Below, one piece after another: positions 23,766 through 33,212 of a stretch of 40,655 nt of DNA; within the stretch, counting starts at the first letter, position 1; every line of letters begins with the position of its first letter. The stretch is from Deltaproteobacteria bacterium ADurb.Bin207 (GTDB lineage: Bacteria > Myxococcota_A > Polyangia > Polyangiales > Polyangiaceae): assembly GCA_002070115.1 (NCBI GenBank), contig MWCO01000057.1:1-40655 (forward strand), in the 5' to 3' direction. A program made the position numbers and the translations under genes. The notes under the pieces were generated by a model, which did no database searches, was not told where the DNA came from, and worked only from the letters and a program-made list of their open reading frames with translations.

Positions 23766-25574
23766 ATGGAACGAAGCACAATCCTCCGCTGGATCATCAT
23801 AGCTCTCGCGATCTGGCTCGCTTATACGTACCTGCCCAAATTATGGGGCGGGGGAAATGGCTCGTCGTCGTTTCAACCTCTTGGACCGGAAAGCGCATGC
23901 AGCACGCATTCTCCTTGTGTCCCCGAGGTATGTGATGCCGAAGGCAAGAACTGCAAACCCGCGGAGCGCAAACCCGAAACCTATTGTGAACTGCAAGGGG
24001 ACCGGTTTTCGGCACAGTTCACGACGCAGGGAGCCTCTCTCAAGTCCTTGCGTTTGCAAGGGGAGCGCTATCGAAATCCCAGCGATTCCCCCAAAGGCGC
24101 CGGTGAACCCATCGATCTGGTCACCTCACCGGATGTCGAACAACGAAGACCGCTGCGATTCGATTGGCGAGATCAAGGTGCCACGGGCAAAGACGATGCG
24201 CAGGTATTGTATGACGCTTTCGATTGGGAGCTGAAGGAAAACAGCCCTTCGCAATGTGTGTTCACCTACACGGATAACATGGTCGAATTGCGAAAGGTCG
24301 TGAAGCCCGGGTCGCGTCCGTTTGAAATCGACATCGAGGCGAGCGTCAAGAATCTATCGGAAAACAAGCGAAAACACGCGCTATCGGTCGAAGTGGACAC
24401 GTGGCGTTATCAATCCGAAGTGGAATCTCATTTCGGACGTCCATCGCCATTCATGACCCATGTATCTTGTGCCCACGACAATAAGAATACGAGCAAGGCG
24501 ATCACCGATTTCGAACCCAAGGACTTCAATGACCCGGAATTCGAGTCCGGGTGGTTCATCAATCGAGGACAGATCCAGCACGCCGCCGTATCGGATTCTT
24601 ATTTCGCGCAAGCGTTGATTCCGTTGGAGCCCGCCGCCAATCGTTGCCTGCTGCAGATCGAAGAACGTTGGAACGCTGGACAATTCACCGAAAAATCGAA
24701 AGACCCAAACTATGGTGCGGCCTATCGCGCACGCTTGAGCTATCCGCCCCAAGAGCTTTCCAAAGGCGAAGCCTCCACGTACCGCATTACGGCTTTTCTC
24801 GGTCCCAAAGAGCGCGACGTTCTCAGCAGCGCCGCTTCCGGCAAATACGGTCTCGATCAACTCGTCGACCTAGGATTTTTCAGCGTCATCGCCCGAGTGC
24901 TGCTCCGGTATCTCGTCTGGCTGCACGCGGTCATCGGCAATTGGGGAATTGCCATCATCCTGATGACCATCAGCATTCGAATCCTTCTATTTCCCCTGAC
25001 ATGGAAGTCGATCCAAGCGGGACTCGCGATGCGAAAACTCCGTCCCGAACTCGATGCCATCAACAAAAAATACGCCAACGATCCCCAGGGCAAAAATATC
25101 GCAACCATGGAGCTTTGGAAAACCCACAAGGTCAATCCGCTCGGTGGATGCTTGCCCGTGATGTTCCAAATGCCCGTGTGGTGGGCGCTATTCACCTCCC
25201 TGCAAACGGCGGTCGAGCTTTATCACACGCCATTTCTTTGGTTTCAGGATCTATCCGCGCGAGACCCATACTTCATCATTCCCTTCATCCTCGGCGGCAC
25301 CATGATTTTGCAGCAAAAAATGATGCCCATGCAGATGGACCCCATGCAGCAAAAAATGATGACGTACGTCATGCCCGCGGTCTTCACCGCCATGATGCTC
25401 TTTTTGCCCTCGGGTCTCGCGGTCTACATGCTGACCAACGCAATCATCGGAATCTTGCAGCAACTCGGCATCGAAAAGTATTACGCTTCTACCGGTGTCG
25501 CCGCCGCTACGGCCGGCTCTGGCATCACCGTACGCGAAAAACCCGACAAATCCCTGCCGGATACCAAGAAATAA
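23766..25574 (+). CDS. yidC: Membrane protein insertase YidC
   Basis: A 602-residue insertase of the Gram-negative type: first transmembrane helix at about 8-24, a large periplasmic beta-sandwich domain (about 60-360), then the conserved core of five helices starting around 375 (YLVWLHAVIGNWGIAIILMT, IRILLFPLTWKS), including QMPVWWALFTSLQTAVEL and MQMDPMQQKMMTYVMPAVF. It inserts and folds inner-membrane proteins alone or with SecYEG. The stretch after the first helix is rich in Cys (ESACSTHSPCVPEVCDAEGKNC), unusual for a periplasmic linker in this protein. The gene is followed by khpB four bases later. Confidence 0.96.
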   Translation: MERSTILRWIIIALAIWLAYTYLPKLWGGGNGSSSFQPLGPESACSTHSPCVPEVCDAEGKNCKPAERKPETYCELQGDRFSAQFTTQGASLKSLRLQGERYRNPSDSPKGAGEPIDLVTSPDVEQRRPLRFDWRDQGATGKDDAQVLYDAFDWELKENSPSQCVFTYTDNMVELRKVVKPGSRPFEIDIEASVKNLSENKRKHALSVEVDTWRYQSEVESHFGRPSPFMTHVSCAHDNKNTSKAITDFEPKDFNDPEFESGWFINRGQIQHAAVSDSYFAQALIPLEPAANRCLLQIEERWNAGQFTEKSKDPNYGAAYRARLSYPPQELSKGEASTYRITAFLGPKERDVLSSAASGKYGLDQLVDLGFFSVIARVLLRYLVWLHAVIGNWGIAIILMTISIRILLFPLTWKSIQAGLAMRKLRPELDAINKKYANDPQGKNIATMELWKTHKVNPLGGCLPVMFQMPVWWALFTSLQTAVELYHTPFLWFQDLSARDPYFIIPFILGGTMILQQKMMPMQMDPMQQKMMTYVMPAVFTAMMLFLPSGLAVYMLTNAIIGILQQLGIEKYYASTGVAAATAGSGITVREKPDKSLPDTKK

Positions 25575-25578
25575 TTCC

Positions 25579-26226
25579 ATGGAACCCTTCGACCACGATG
25601 CCTCTCGCCCCTCCCACGACCCGTTCGAAGCTTTCGACGATGAGGACAACGCCGAGCCCTATGAGACGACGTTCGACCAAGGGCAAGCGGAGGAAGGAGA
25701 GGCGATGGAAAACGAAAACGATCCCACCGCATCCGACTTCGACCGCAATCAGCCCCCCGATGAACGCGCACAATCCGCCAAGGACTTCCTGCGCCAAGTC
25801 CTCATCGAAATGGATATGGACGTTTCCATCGAACGACATCCACCACGACCGGATAGCTCCATCGACGAGATCCATCTCGAGATCGTGGGCCATGATGTGG
25901 GAAGGGTGATTGGCAAAAAAGGACAGGTATTGTCCGCTTTGCAATATCTGGTCAACCGAGCCGTCAATCGACCCGGACTGCCCAGACGACATATCGTGCT
26001 CGATGCGGAAGGCTATCGGCATCGACGCGAAACCAACCTGGCCTCGTTGGCCCGACGACTCGGCGAACAAGCAGCAAAAGAGGGGAAAATCATCACCTTC
26101 GAACCCATGAGCCCGCGCGATCGCAGAGTCGTTCACCTCGCGCTCGCCAAGTTCCCCCACGTCGTCACCAAAAGCGATGGGGAAGGCGAAGAACGTCGCG
26201 TGCGCATCATCCCGGTGCGACGATAG
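25579..26226 (+). CDS. khpB: RNA-binding protein KhpB (Jag/EloR), without Jag-N domain
   Basis: A 215-residue protein with an acidic low-complexity N-terminus (about 1-60), a KH-II-like domain (LRQVLIEMDMDVSIE, then HDVGRVIGKKGQVLSALQYLVNRAVN with the GxxG-type loop) and a C-terminal R3H domain (PMSPRDRRVVHLAL with R-x3-H). It binds RNA and in other bacteria affects cell elongation and division; it is regularly encoded next to yidC. The usual N-terminal Jag-N domain is replaced by the acidic tail. No mnmE gene follows, although it commonly does. Confidence 0.93.
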   Translation: MEPFDHDASRPSHDPFEAFDDEDNAEPYETTFDQGQAEEGEAMENENDPTASDFDRNQPPDERAQSAKDFLRQVLIEMDMDVSIERHPPRPDSSIDEIHLEIVGHDVGRVIGKKGQVLSALQYLVNRAVNRPGLPRRHIVLDAEGYRHRRETNLASLARRLGEQAAKEGKIITFEPMSPRDRRVVHLALAKFPHVVTKSDGEGEERRVRIIPVRR

Positions 26227-26382
26227 TAGGGATTGTCGGAGGGTTGTCGCGACGCGCGCCCGAGCCAAGGGGTGACCGGGAGCGTGAAGTTGCTTTTCGC
26301 ATCAACGCCACAGCGTCCTTTCCGAGCTTTCGGACAGCGCGCAACTATTTGAAATTACATCAATTTCCCCTATTCGCTCCCA

Positions 26383-27276
26383 TCAATGATAGGTGATGGT
26401 CCAGGTCAAACTGGGCATCAGCGCATCGAGCGATACATCCTCATCAGACTCGGTATTCGAAGCGTTGCGGGAGGATGAGGGAGCCAACAACCGGATGTTC
26501 GAGTCGCGGGCGACCATCCAATGCAGCGCCAACATGCCACCCATGCTCCATTGCTGTCCGACCCACGCTTCCCAACCGGCACCGATGGAGAAGGCCGCCC
26601 CCATGACGGAGAACTCTTCGGAATCCTTGGTATCTCGGCTGAAGGAATACGTGGCGGGACCGACTGCTGCCATGAAGTGAAGGCCTCGATCGGGCGTTGG
26701 ATACACATCGGTGAAGAATTGAAGAACCGAAAGCGATGTATTTCTTGACAGGTCTTTCTCCGCACTGTCGGAGCCAAAGCTTGGATTGGCCGCGAACATC
26801 TCCAAGATTCTCCCCCCAATCGCGAAGCCGTCCATGGGAGTGCCTCCTACTCCGACATCGAATAGGAGGTTTTGTGTAGAGGCATGGATGGTGTCGCCTG
26901 GATGGGGGGCGACGGTAATGTTGTGCAACCCCAAGCCCAAAGCCATTCGCAAGTAAAACCCATCATGGAGATACACGCCGGTGGGAGGTTGGGCAGGAGG
27001 TACGGGCGGCGCGGGGGGTGGACTTGGATAACCGTATTGGGCGGGCGTTCCATAACCGGAGCCAGGGGCAGGGGGATATAGGGGCGAAGCGGGTGGTGAC
27101 GGTTGAGCCGCGGGCGGAGCCACGGGTGTAGCAGGGGGAAGGTCGACGGGCGGAGCATCCGGATCGGCAGGAAGCGGAGGCAACGGTTCGTCTGATTGTG
27201 CCCAAGCCGAGCCCACGAGCATAAGGGGTGAGATCAGCCACAAACACCATTGTGATGGTCGCAGGGTACGATTCAT
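26383..27276 (-). CDS. Secreted, probably outer-membrane protein with proline-rich region
   Basis: From the ATG at 27276 (which overlaps the oxidase stop as ATGA) the protein has 297 residues: signal peptide (LWLISPLMLVGSAWA), then a Pro/Ala-rich low-complexity region of about 75 residues (many PP and PAP), then a 190-residue domain of amphipathic strands (GFYLRMALGLGLHNITV, GGRILEMFA, LHFMAAVGPATYSF, SIGAGWEAWVGQQWSMGGMLALHW, and a final LTWTITYH). That looks like an eight-stranded barrel of the kind often annotated as a myxobacterial outer-membrane beta-barrel. No enzyme motif was seen. It is the last gene of a three-gene operon; its role there is unknown. Confidence 0.75.
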   Translation of the reverse strand: MNRTLRPSQWCLWLISPLMLVGSAWAQSDEPLPPLPADPDAPPVDLPPATPVAPPAAQPSPPASPLYPPAPGSGYGTPAQYGYPSPPPAPPVPPAQPPTGVYLHDGFYLRMALGLGLHNITVAPHPGDTIHASTQNLLFDVGVGGTPMDGFAIGGRILEMFAANPSFGSDSAEKDLSRNTSLSVLQFFTDVYPTPDRGLHFMAAVGPATYSFSRDTKDSEEFSVMGAAFSIGAGWEAWVGQQWSMGGMLALHWMVARDSNIRLLAPSSSRNASNTESDEDVSLDALMPSLTWTITYH

Positions 27277-28715
27277 CCTTCGTTTTCCGGCCACGGCAGC
27301 AACAGCTTACCGGGGTTGAAGATCCCTTGCGGGTCGAGCAGGGTTTTCACTTTCCGCATCATCGACAAAAACCCCGGGTCGATGTGGGATAACCATTCCC
27401 GCAACGCCCAGGAGGGGGTTTTATACATGATGAATCCACGAGCCGTCATGGCGTGCAGCAGTTCGAGATTGACACGCTTGACGATCTCTATTTCCTGCGG
27501 TTTTTTCTTGTCGAAAAGGCTCAAAAATCGCAGCACGCCGAAGTGCCCTTCTTTCATGGAACGCGACACGATCGCGGGAGCAAATCCATGACGCACCATC
27601 ACTTCGATCCCCTCGTGGGCAGCGTCGTCGAAACGTGACAACGGACCGTAGGTCCCCACCCACGTCAATCCCCCCCCAGGATGGTCAGTCAAAAAACCAA
27701 GGTCCGTGGGAAACGAGGCAAAGGCCCCCATCGCAGGATTCAACGTCACGAGCGTCTCGATGCCAATCGGCTCCTCGTATCGTTGTCCCTCCTGACGCAG
27801 CTCGGAAAGCACGTCTTCGAGCATTTGACGTTTCAATACGAGTTGCTCGGGACGCTCCGCGGTTAGGTCCACGTAAAGAAAAAAACGAGGCTCGCCGTCA
27901 TCGGCGATGGGATGAGGTTTGGTCACGCCAAGCATCATTTTGCCGGTAGGCCAGGACAAGCCTCCGATATCGTCGCAAAACTCCATTCGGCTGAGTCGAC
28001 GCATGGCCTCGAAGGTGCCCCGCACCGAATAGGCAAGCACAAACAAACGTTCGGAAAACGGATGCTTGTGGGCAAGATGAAATCCAACCTTGGTAACAAG
28101 GCCGGTGGTTCCTTGCCATCCCACGAACAATCCCGATAGATCGGGCAGCGGACTGCGCGCAAAAGGGATGTCCGACAAGGCCCACGCCCCTGTCCGCATC
28201 AAAGAACCATCGGCAAGCACAACCTCGAACCCCGATACGGACTGGCCCATCGCCCCGTACTTGAGCGAACGGTTGTGCAACCCATCCAGACAACAATTCG
28301 CCAGAACAGAAGAGCGTCTCGGACCCAAAGAAAAACCGAACGTAAGAGGCAGCCCCAACGAATCGAGGTGGTCCTTGAGCTGTTGTTGCGTAACCCCTGG
28401 CTCGATGACGGCGACCCGATCGTCGGGATAAACCTCAAGCACACGGTTCATGCGACGGAAGTCCACCACGATGGAACGGGGTGTGGGGATGGCGAGCCCT
28501 CCCACATTGGTTCCCGCCACCCGAGGCGTCAGACAAATGCCTGTTTCCCCCGCAAATCGAACGATGGCTTGTACCTGCGGTACCGTCGTCGGCAATACCA
28601 CCGCCGCGGGCAACACAGATTCCACTTCGCTATAGTCATCGTCGTAGGCGGCAAGGGCCGAAGGGTCGGAGACGACATTTTCGCGTCCGAGGAGGCGTTC
28701 GAGACGATCGATCAT
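27273..28715 (-). CDS. FAD-linked oxidase, VAO/GlcD family
   Basis: A 480-residue flavoprotein of the vanillyl-alcohol-oxidase superfamily. The FAD-binding PCMH half is clear: PAAVVLPTTVPQVQAIVRFA, TPRVAGTNVGG, VVDFRRMNRVLEV, VIEPGVTQQQL, LGPRRSSVLANCCLDG, and GFEVVLADGSL. The C-terminal half has the substrate cap and the tail LLDPQGIFNPGKLL, typical of glycolate-oxidase-like and p-cresol/vanillyl alcohol oxidases. The substrate is likely an alpha-hydroxy acid or phenolic alcohol, but it is not determined. It overlaps the SCP2-like gene upstream and the secreted protein gene downstream by four bases each (ATGA), so the three form one operon. Confidence 0.9.
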   Translation of the reverse strand: MIDRLERLLGRENVVSDPSALAAYDDDYSEVESVLPAAVVLPTTVPQVQAIVRFAGETGICLTPRVAGTNVGGLAIPTPRSIVVDFRRMNRVLEVYPDDRVAVIEPGVTQQQLKDHLDSLGLPLTFGFSLGPRRSSVLANCCLDGLHNRSLKYGAMGQSVSGFEVVLADGSLMRTGAWALSDIPFARSPLPDLSGLFVGWQGTTGLVTKVGFHLAHKHPFSERLFVLAYSVRGTFEAMRRLSRMEFCDDIGGLSWPTGKMMLGVTKPHPIADDGEPRFFLYVDLTAERPEQLVLKRQMLEDVLSELRQEGQRYEEPIGIETLVTLNPAMGAFASFPTDLGFLTDHPGGGLTWVGTYGPLSRFDDAAHEGIEVMVRHGFAPAIVSRSMKEGHFGVLRFLSLFDKKKPQEIEIVKRVNLELLHAMTARGFIMYKTPSWALREWLSHIDPGFLSMMRKVKTLLDPQGIFNPGKLLLPWPENEG

Positions 28716-29164
28716 GCGCCAGCTCCTGGCGGTGATACGGAAGGGGAAGCGGGAATCGCGGGTACCGGGGCGGGAACCTTGACGTTTTTGATCATGAGGG
28801 GAAGCAAACGAAGCAAGGCGAAGGGATTGCCACGGATGTGAATTCGCCCTTCGAGCACGGCGATGATTGCGGCGATGGTGCTGCCCGAGCCTGCCACCAA
28901 CGCGATCATTTCCTCCATGCTGCCGAAGATCCGGGCGCGGGTCTTTTTAGAAAAACCTTTTGAAATTCGAATAGTTTCCGGAGTGAAGGTGAGCGTGATG
29001 GCCATGTCTGCCGCGCGAATTCCGTAGGCCCCTCGGATGCGAGCTGCCTTGCGAGCCATTCTGGGATGGGTGAGTTGTTTTCGAAGAAAACCAGCCAAGA
29101 GCAGACCCAGCAGATTCATTTGCTCAGGTTGGTCAATGGATACCTTGTCTTCGCCATCACCCAC
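28712..29164 (-). CDS. SCP2 sterol/lipid-carrier-like protein
   Basis: A 150-residue protein with an SCP2-like pattern: ITLTFTPETIRISKGF, ARIFGSMEEMIALVAG, then LEGRIHIRGNPFALLRLLP, where GRIxIRG is the usual end of the lipid-binding fold. A Pro/Ala/Ser tail follows. SCP2 domains bind lipids or acyl-CoAs in a hydrophobic tunnel. The start is a GTG at 29164 preceded by GGAGG at suitable spacing. It precedes the FAD oxidase with ATGA overlap, so it may present a lipid-like substrate to it. The match to SCP2 is by eye and moderate. Confidence 0.7.
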   Translation of the reverse strand: MGDGEDKVSIDQPEQMNLLGLLLAGFLRKQLTHPRMARKAARIRGAYGIRAADMAITLTFTPETIRISKGFSKKTRARIFGSMEEMIALVAGSGSTIAAIIAVLEGRIHIRGNPFALLRLLPLMIKNVKVPAPVPAIPASPSVSPPGAGA

Positions 29165-29342
29165 GGAAACGCCTCCGACGTACCGAACCGAAACGGAACT
29201 CTAAGGGCAATCGAAGCGCGTGTCACGCTAGGTGAAGAGCCATGCCCTCATCTTCACGAGTTCATCGGCAAACACGCCATCGGAGCACGGTACATCGGGC
29301 CTGTCCTTGACGAAACGGACAAGCAAGAGAAAGGTCCGGTCA

Positions 29343-30410
29343 ATGCCAATCGTAACGCCGCTCGATCGCGGGACCATCCTGACCTGGCTGCGGGAAAAGG
29401 ACCCGTCACGTCTGCAGTCTTTGTGGCAAGCCGCCGATGAAACTCGCCGCAGCCACGTGGGCGATGAAGTGCATCTGCGGGGATTGGTGGAGATCTCGAA
29501 CTACTGTCGTCGGCAATGCGCCTACTGTGGGATTCGCGCGGGCAATCGGGGGGTGGTTCGGTATCGCATGACACAACGAGAGATCGTGGATTGTGCCCGG
29601 CACGCGAAGTCGTTGGGATTTGGGACCGTGGTTTTGCAAGCAGGCGAAGACATGGGGTTGACGGGCGCATGGGTGTCGGAGCTTTTGCGCGCGATCAAAA
29701 GTGAAACGGCATTGGCGATCACGTTGAGCTTGGGAGAGCGAACGAGCGAGGAATTGGCGGCGTGGAAGCAGGCGGGTGCGGATCGGTATTTATTGCGTTT
29801 CGAGACCTCCGACCCGGAGCTTTTTCGGAAGATTCACCCGTCGTTGTCGTCGACAGCGGTTTCGGATCGGATGGCGCAATTGCGCGTCCTTCGAACCCTT
29901 GGCTATGAGGTGGGCAGCGGTGTGATGGTGGGCATACCAGGCCAAACGTGGGATTCGTTGGCTCAGGACATCCTTACGTTTCAATCCCTCGATCTGGACA
30001 TGATCGGGGTGGGGCCATACATACCGCATCCGGATACCCCGTTGGGAGTATCATCGGAGGATGCGGGGCAAGAACAGGTACCGTCGAGTGAGCAGGTAGT
30101 CTATCGTGTGCTTGCGCTGACGCGCCTTATGTGTCCTGAAGCCAATATACCGAGTACGACAGCACTTGCAGCGGTCAACAAGAAGCAAGGTCGTCAACTG
30201 GGATTGATGCGAGGCGCCAACGTGATCATGCCCAATTTGACTCCGGATGCCTATCGAATCAGCTATGCGATCTATCCGGATAAGGCTTGTTTGAACGAGA
30301 CGATGCAGGTGGGTCCGTCGGCAATCTTGCAGCAGCTTGCATCATGGGGACGCAAGGTGGGACAAGGGCATGGGGGGCGACGTCGGAAGGCACAAGGCGT
30401 GCGGGAATGA
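29343..30410 (+). CDS. hydE: HydE-like radical SAM enzyme ([FeFe]-hydrogenase maturase family)
   Basis: A 355-residue radical SAM protein. The 4Fe-4S motif is CRRQCAYC (Cys55, Cys59, Cys62) preceded by VHLRGLVEISNY, followed by RYRMTQREIV, TVVLQAGED, LSLGERTSEELAAWKQAGADRYLLRFET, GVMVGIPGQTWDSLAQDIL and MIGVGPYIPHPDTPLG, all close to HydE. HydE acts with HydF and HydG in building the H-cluster. Neither is in the window and no hydrogenase gene is seen, so it could serve a relative's role (PylB and other family members share the fold, but they lack this close HydE pattern). The ATG at 29343 has GAAAGG upstream; an in-frame ATG at 29232 lacks similarity. It is convergent with ftsZ. Confidence 0.85.
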   Translation: MPIVTPLDRGTILTWLREKDPSRLQSLWQAADETRRSHVGDEVHLRGLVEISNYCRRQCAYCGIRAGNRGVVRYRMTQREIVDCARHAKSLGFGTVVLQAGEDMGLTGAWVSELLRAIKSETALAITLSLGERTSEELAAWKQAGADRYLLRFETSDPELFRKIHPSLSSTAVSDRMAQLRVLRTLGYEVGSGVMVGIPGQTWDSLAQDILTFQSLDLDMIGVGPYIPHPDTPLGVSSEDAGQEQVPSSEQVVYRVLALTRLMCPEANIPSTTALAAVNKKQGRQLGLMRGANVIMPNLTPDAYRISYAIYPDKACLNETMQVGPSAILQQLASWGRKVGQGHGGRRRKAQGVRE

Positions 30411-30434
30411 CAAGGGAACGGTAGCGGAGTCGAA

Positions 30435-31697
30435 TTATCGGGGGGGATATTCGCCGCTATGGCGCGAGAAGGCGGGGGCGTCCCAATCCAGGTCGGCATT
30501 GGGGGCGAAAGTGCTTCTCGGATGACGAGAAACGGGAGCCGGAGCAGGGGCACTTGACGCAGGAGCCGGTGCGCGGGAAGAAGTAGAAGCCGCGGGATGA
30601 AAACGCGTATCGATGGCTGCTCGGGAGGGCATGCCTTGAGGCGCCACACGCGAGGTGGCCACCTGCTGGGGCACAGCAACCATCGTCGGCCGCTGGCTTT
30701 CCTGCTCTCGGACCACCTCTTCGGCGTATTGTCCAAAGCCGGTGGCAATGACGGTGACCTTGATCATATCGCCCATGCTTTCGTCCACGGAAGCGCCCCA
30801 GATGATATTGGCATCTTCATGGGCCTGTTCATAGACAATTTCCGTTGCCTCTTCCATTTCCTTTATTTTCAATGTCGAACCACCCACGATATTGACGAGC
30901 ACCGCGGTAGCTCCCTCGACCGAGATATTGTCGAGCAAAGGAGAAGAGATAGCCATGTGGGTGGCGAGGGCAGCCCGGCCGTCGCCTTTCGCACAGCCGG
31001 TCCCCATGATGGCGCGACCACGGTTGCTCATGATGGTTTTCACGTCGGCGAAGTCCACGTTCACGACCCCATTGAGCTGAATCAGGTCACTGATTCCCTT
31101 GACGGCCTGATAAAGAACCTCGTCGGCCCTTCGGAACGCTTCGGTGAAGGAAAGGTCCTCATCGCTGAAAGTGAGTAGTTTTTGATTGGGGATGGTGATG
31201 AGACTGTCCACCTGGCTGGCGAGTTCGTTGAGGCCCGCCTCGGCGATTCTGGCGCGCTGTTTTCCTTCGAAGGCGAAGGGTCTGGTGACGACACCCACAC
31301 AAAGGGCCCCTTCTTCTCTTGCGATTTGCGCGATGATGGGAGCGGCTCCGGTTCCCGTCCCTCCCCCCATGCCGGCGGTGATGAACACCATGTCAGCACC
31401 CTGGAGGAATTGTTTGATTTGGGTAACGTCTTCCAACGCTGCTTTGCGGCCTTTTTCCGGGTTGGCCCCCGCACCCAGCCCCCGCGTGATCGTTTGTCCG
31501 ATGGGAAGTTTGACGGGCGCCGCGCTCGCGTTGAGCGCCTGGGCATCGGTATTGGCCACGATGAACTCGACCCCTTCGAGGCCGAAGCTGATCATCGTAT
31601 TGACGGCATTGCCACCAGAACCACCTATACCTACAACCTTGATATTGGCTTGATATTCGTTGTTGGAATCGTCGGCAAACTCGATTGAGAAGGTCAT
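30435..31697 (-). CDS. ftsZ: Cell division protein FtsZ
   Basis: A 420-residue tubulin-like GTPase that forms the division ring. Clear motifs are VGIGGSGGNAVN (22-33), VANTDAQAL (47-55), the GTP loop GGGTGTG (111-117), and NVDFADVKTIM (T7 loop, about 213-223). After the GTPase core comes a Ser/Ala/Pro-rich linker of about 70 residues and a C-terminal peptide ending DWDAPAFSRHSGEYPPR, where the DxPAF core is retained but followed by Ser rather than the usual Leu. The ATG at 31697 is preceded by GGAGG, so it is preferred to the in-frame ATG at 31718. It is the last gene of the cluster on the minus strand. Confidence 0.97.
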   Translation of the reverse strand: MTFSIEFADDSNNEYQANIKVVGIGGSGGNAVNTMISFGLEGVEFIVANTDAQALNASAAPVKLPIGQTITRGLGAGANPEKGRKAALEDVTQIKQFLQGADMVFITAGMGGGTGTGAAPIIAQIAREEGALCVGVVTRPFAFEGKQRARIAEAGLNELASQVDSLITIPNQKLLTFSDEDLSFTEAFRRADEVLYQAVKGISDLIQLNGVVNVDFADVKTIMSNRGRAIMGTGCAKGDGRAALATHMAISSPLLDNISVEGATAVLVNIVGGSTLKIKEMEEATEIVYEQAHEDANIIWGASVDESMGDMIKVTVIATGFGQYAEEVVREQESQRPTMVAVPQQVATSRVAPQGMPSRAAIDTRFHPAASTSSRAPAPASSAPAPAPVSRHPRSTFAPNADLDWDAPAFSRHSGEYPPR

Positions 31698-31819
31698 CAC
31701 GTCCTCCGGATGCGGCACGGCCGCTCATGTCCACGCACTTCTTTGCCGACCCTCAGGCGCCTCTCCGTTGGGTCGGAGCCTTTCCCACCTTCTGCTCCGT
31801 ATTCACGAAGCGTCACTCA

Positions 31820-33073
31820 TCAGAAAGCTTCTCGAAGCCACTGCCAGATGCGGTTTCCCTCTCGTTTCACTATCACCGCTTCCTCTTGCTCGACCCGAGG
31901 AGCCACGCGCGAATACTCGCGGTCTTGCGCTTCCCGCAGCATCGCCGCCCCATGCCGCACCAGGCCAACACCCGTGGCGAATTGAGGCCCTTGAACCATC
32001 TGCGTCAGACCCGATATGCCAATGGGAAATCCAATTCGTACTGGCATTCCAAGGATTTCCTCGGCAAATTCTGGCATTCCTTCCATGAGCGCGGCGCCGC
32101 CCGTCAGCACGGCTCCCGCCGCAATCTGCTCCAATAGCCCGACCTGCTCCATCCGATGCCGGGCAAACGCAAAAATCTCTTCAATCCGCGGCTCGATGAT
32201 GTCCGATAACACCCGTCGCGCTACCTTGCGCGCCGTATGTCCACCCACACCAGGAACCTCAATCTCTTCCTCGTCGGAAACCATCCGCCCCAACGCACAT
32301 CCAGCATTTCTCTTTAGACGCTCCGCTTCCGCCATCGGCGTGCGAAGCCCCATCGAAATATCACTGGTCACGTTGTTGCCCCCCGCCGGAATCACGCTCG
32401 TATACGCAACACCACCATCGACGTACAAGAGCATGTCGGTCGTTCCCCCCCCAATATCGATCACCGCCACGCCGATTTCCTTTTCATCCTCACTGAGCAC
32501 CGCCTCGGCACTCGCCAAAGGCGCAAGAACGACATCTGCCACGGTAAGACCACAGCGCTCCGTACAACGAACCACGTTCTGCACGCATGTGGTGGCCGCG
32601 GTGGTCAAGTTGACTTTGGTGCCAAGACGAACCCCGCTCATGCCCACGGGATCACGAATGCCGTCCTGGTTATCGACGAGAAACTCACGGGGCAAAACGT
32701 GCAAGATTTGTCGGTCGGCGTCCATCGCCACGGCACGAGCGCCTTCGAGCACACGGTCCACGTCGGCTGCCGTGACCTCTCCTCCCGCGACCGCCACGAC
32801 ACCATCGGAGTTTTGCGAGCGAATATGGCTTCCACCAACGCCCGCATACACGGTTCGAATTTCCACGGCGGCCATGGATTGCGCCATTTGCACCGCCTCG
32901 GTGATGGATTTCATGGTCCACTCTATGTTGGCCACCACCCCTTTTCGCAGGCCTTTGCAGGGCACGTTGCCCACGCCCATGATGGTGATTCCATCGCGGT
33001 CCACTTCACCCACGACGGCTGCTACCTTCGTGGTACCAATATCCAAGCCAACAACGATCTCGGAGCTTTCCAT
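31820..33073 (-). CDS. ftsA: Cell division protein FtsA
   Basis: A 417-residue actin-like ATPase that anchors FtsZ to the membrane. Motifs are VGLDIGTTKVAAVV at the start, the 1C subdomain region (around 80-160), VIDIGGGTTDMLLY (phosphate 2), and LTGGAALMEGM (adenosine). The C-terminal IWQWLREAF is the amphipathic membrane-targeting helix. GAGGA is just upstream of the ATG at 33073. It is separated from ftsQ by 189 bases that hold two palindromes and from ftsZ by 122 bases, so it may have its own promoter. Confidence 0.97.
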   Translation of the reverse strand: MESSEIVVGLDIGTTKVAAVVGEVDRDGITIMGVGNVPCKGLRKGVVANIEWTMKSITEAVQMAQSMAAVEIRTVYAGVGGSHIRSQNSDGVVAVAGGEVTAADVDRVLEGARAVAMDADRQILHVLPREFLVDNQDGIRDPVGMSGVRLGTKVNLTTAATTCVQNVVRCTERCGLTVADVVLAPLASAEAVLSEDEKEIGVAVIDIGGGTTDMLLYVDGGVAYTSVIPAGGNNVTSDISMGLRTPMAEAERLKRNAGCALGRMVSDEEEIEVPGVGGHTARKVARRVLSDIIEPRIEEIFAFARHRMEQVGLLEQIAAGAVLTGGAALMEGMPEFAEEILGMPVRIGFPIGISGLTQMVQGPQFATGVGLVRHGAAMLREAQDREYSRVAPRVEQEEAVIVKREGNRIWQWLREAF

Positions 33074-33212
33074 CGATTCCTCACCCAAGTGGCGAACCGC
33101 TGACGTGCAGCCAACGACCATCACCGGAACGCCTCGGACGCTGCCATGGGGCGGTTTTCGGGGCCAAGTTTTCGCAAACACAAACCGACTTTTCGTCCTT
33201 CAAAGTGCGAAG

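Noticed and set aside
29343..30410. Biotin synthase or PylB
   Set aside because: The stretches around the CxxxCxxC motif and GVGPYIPHPDTPL fit HydE better, and no biotin or pyrrolysine genes are nearby.
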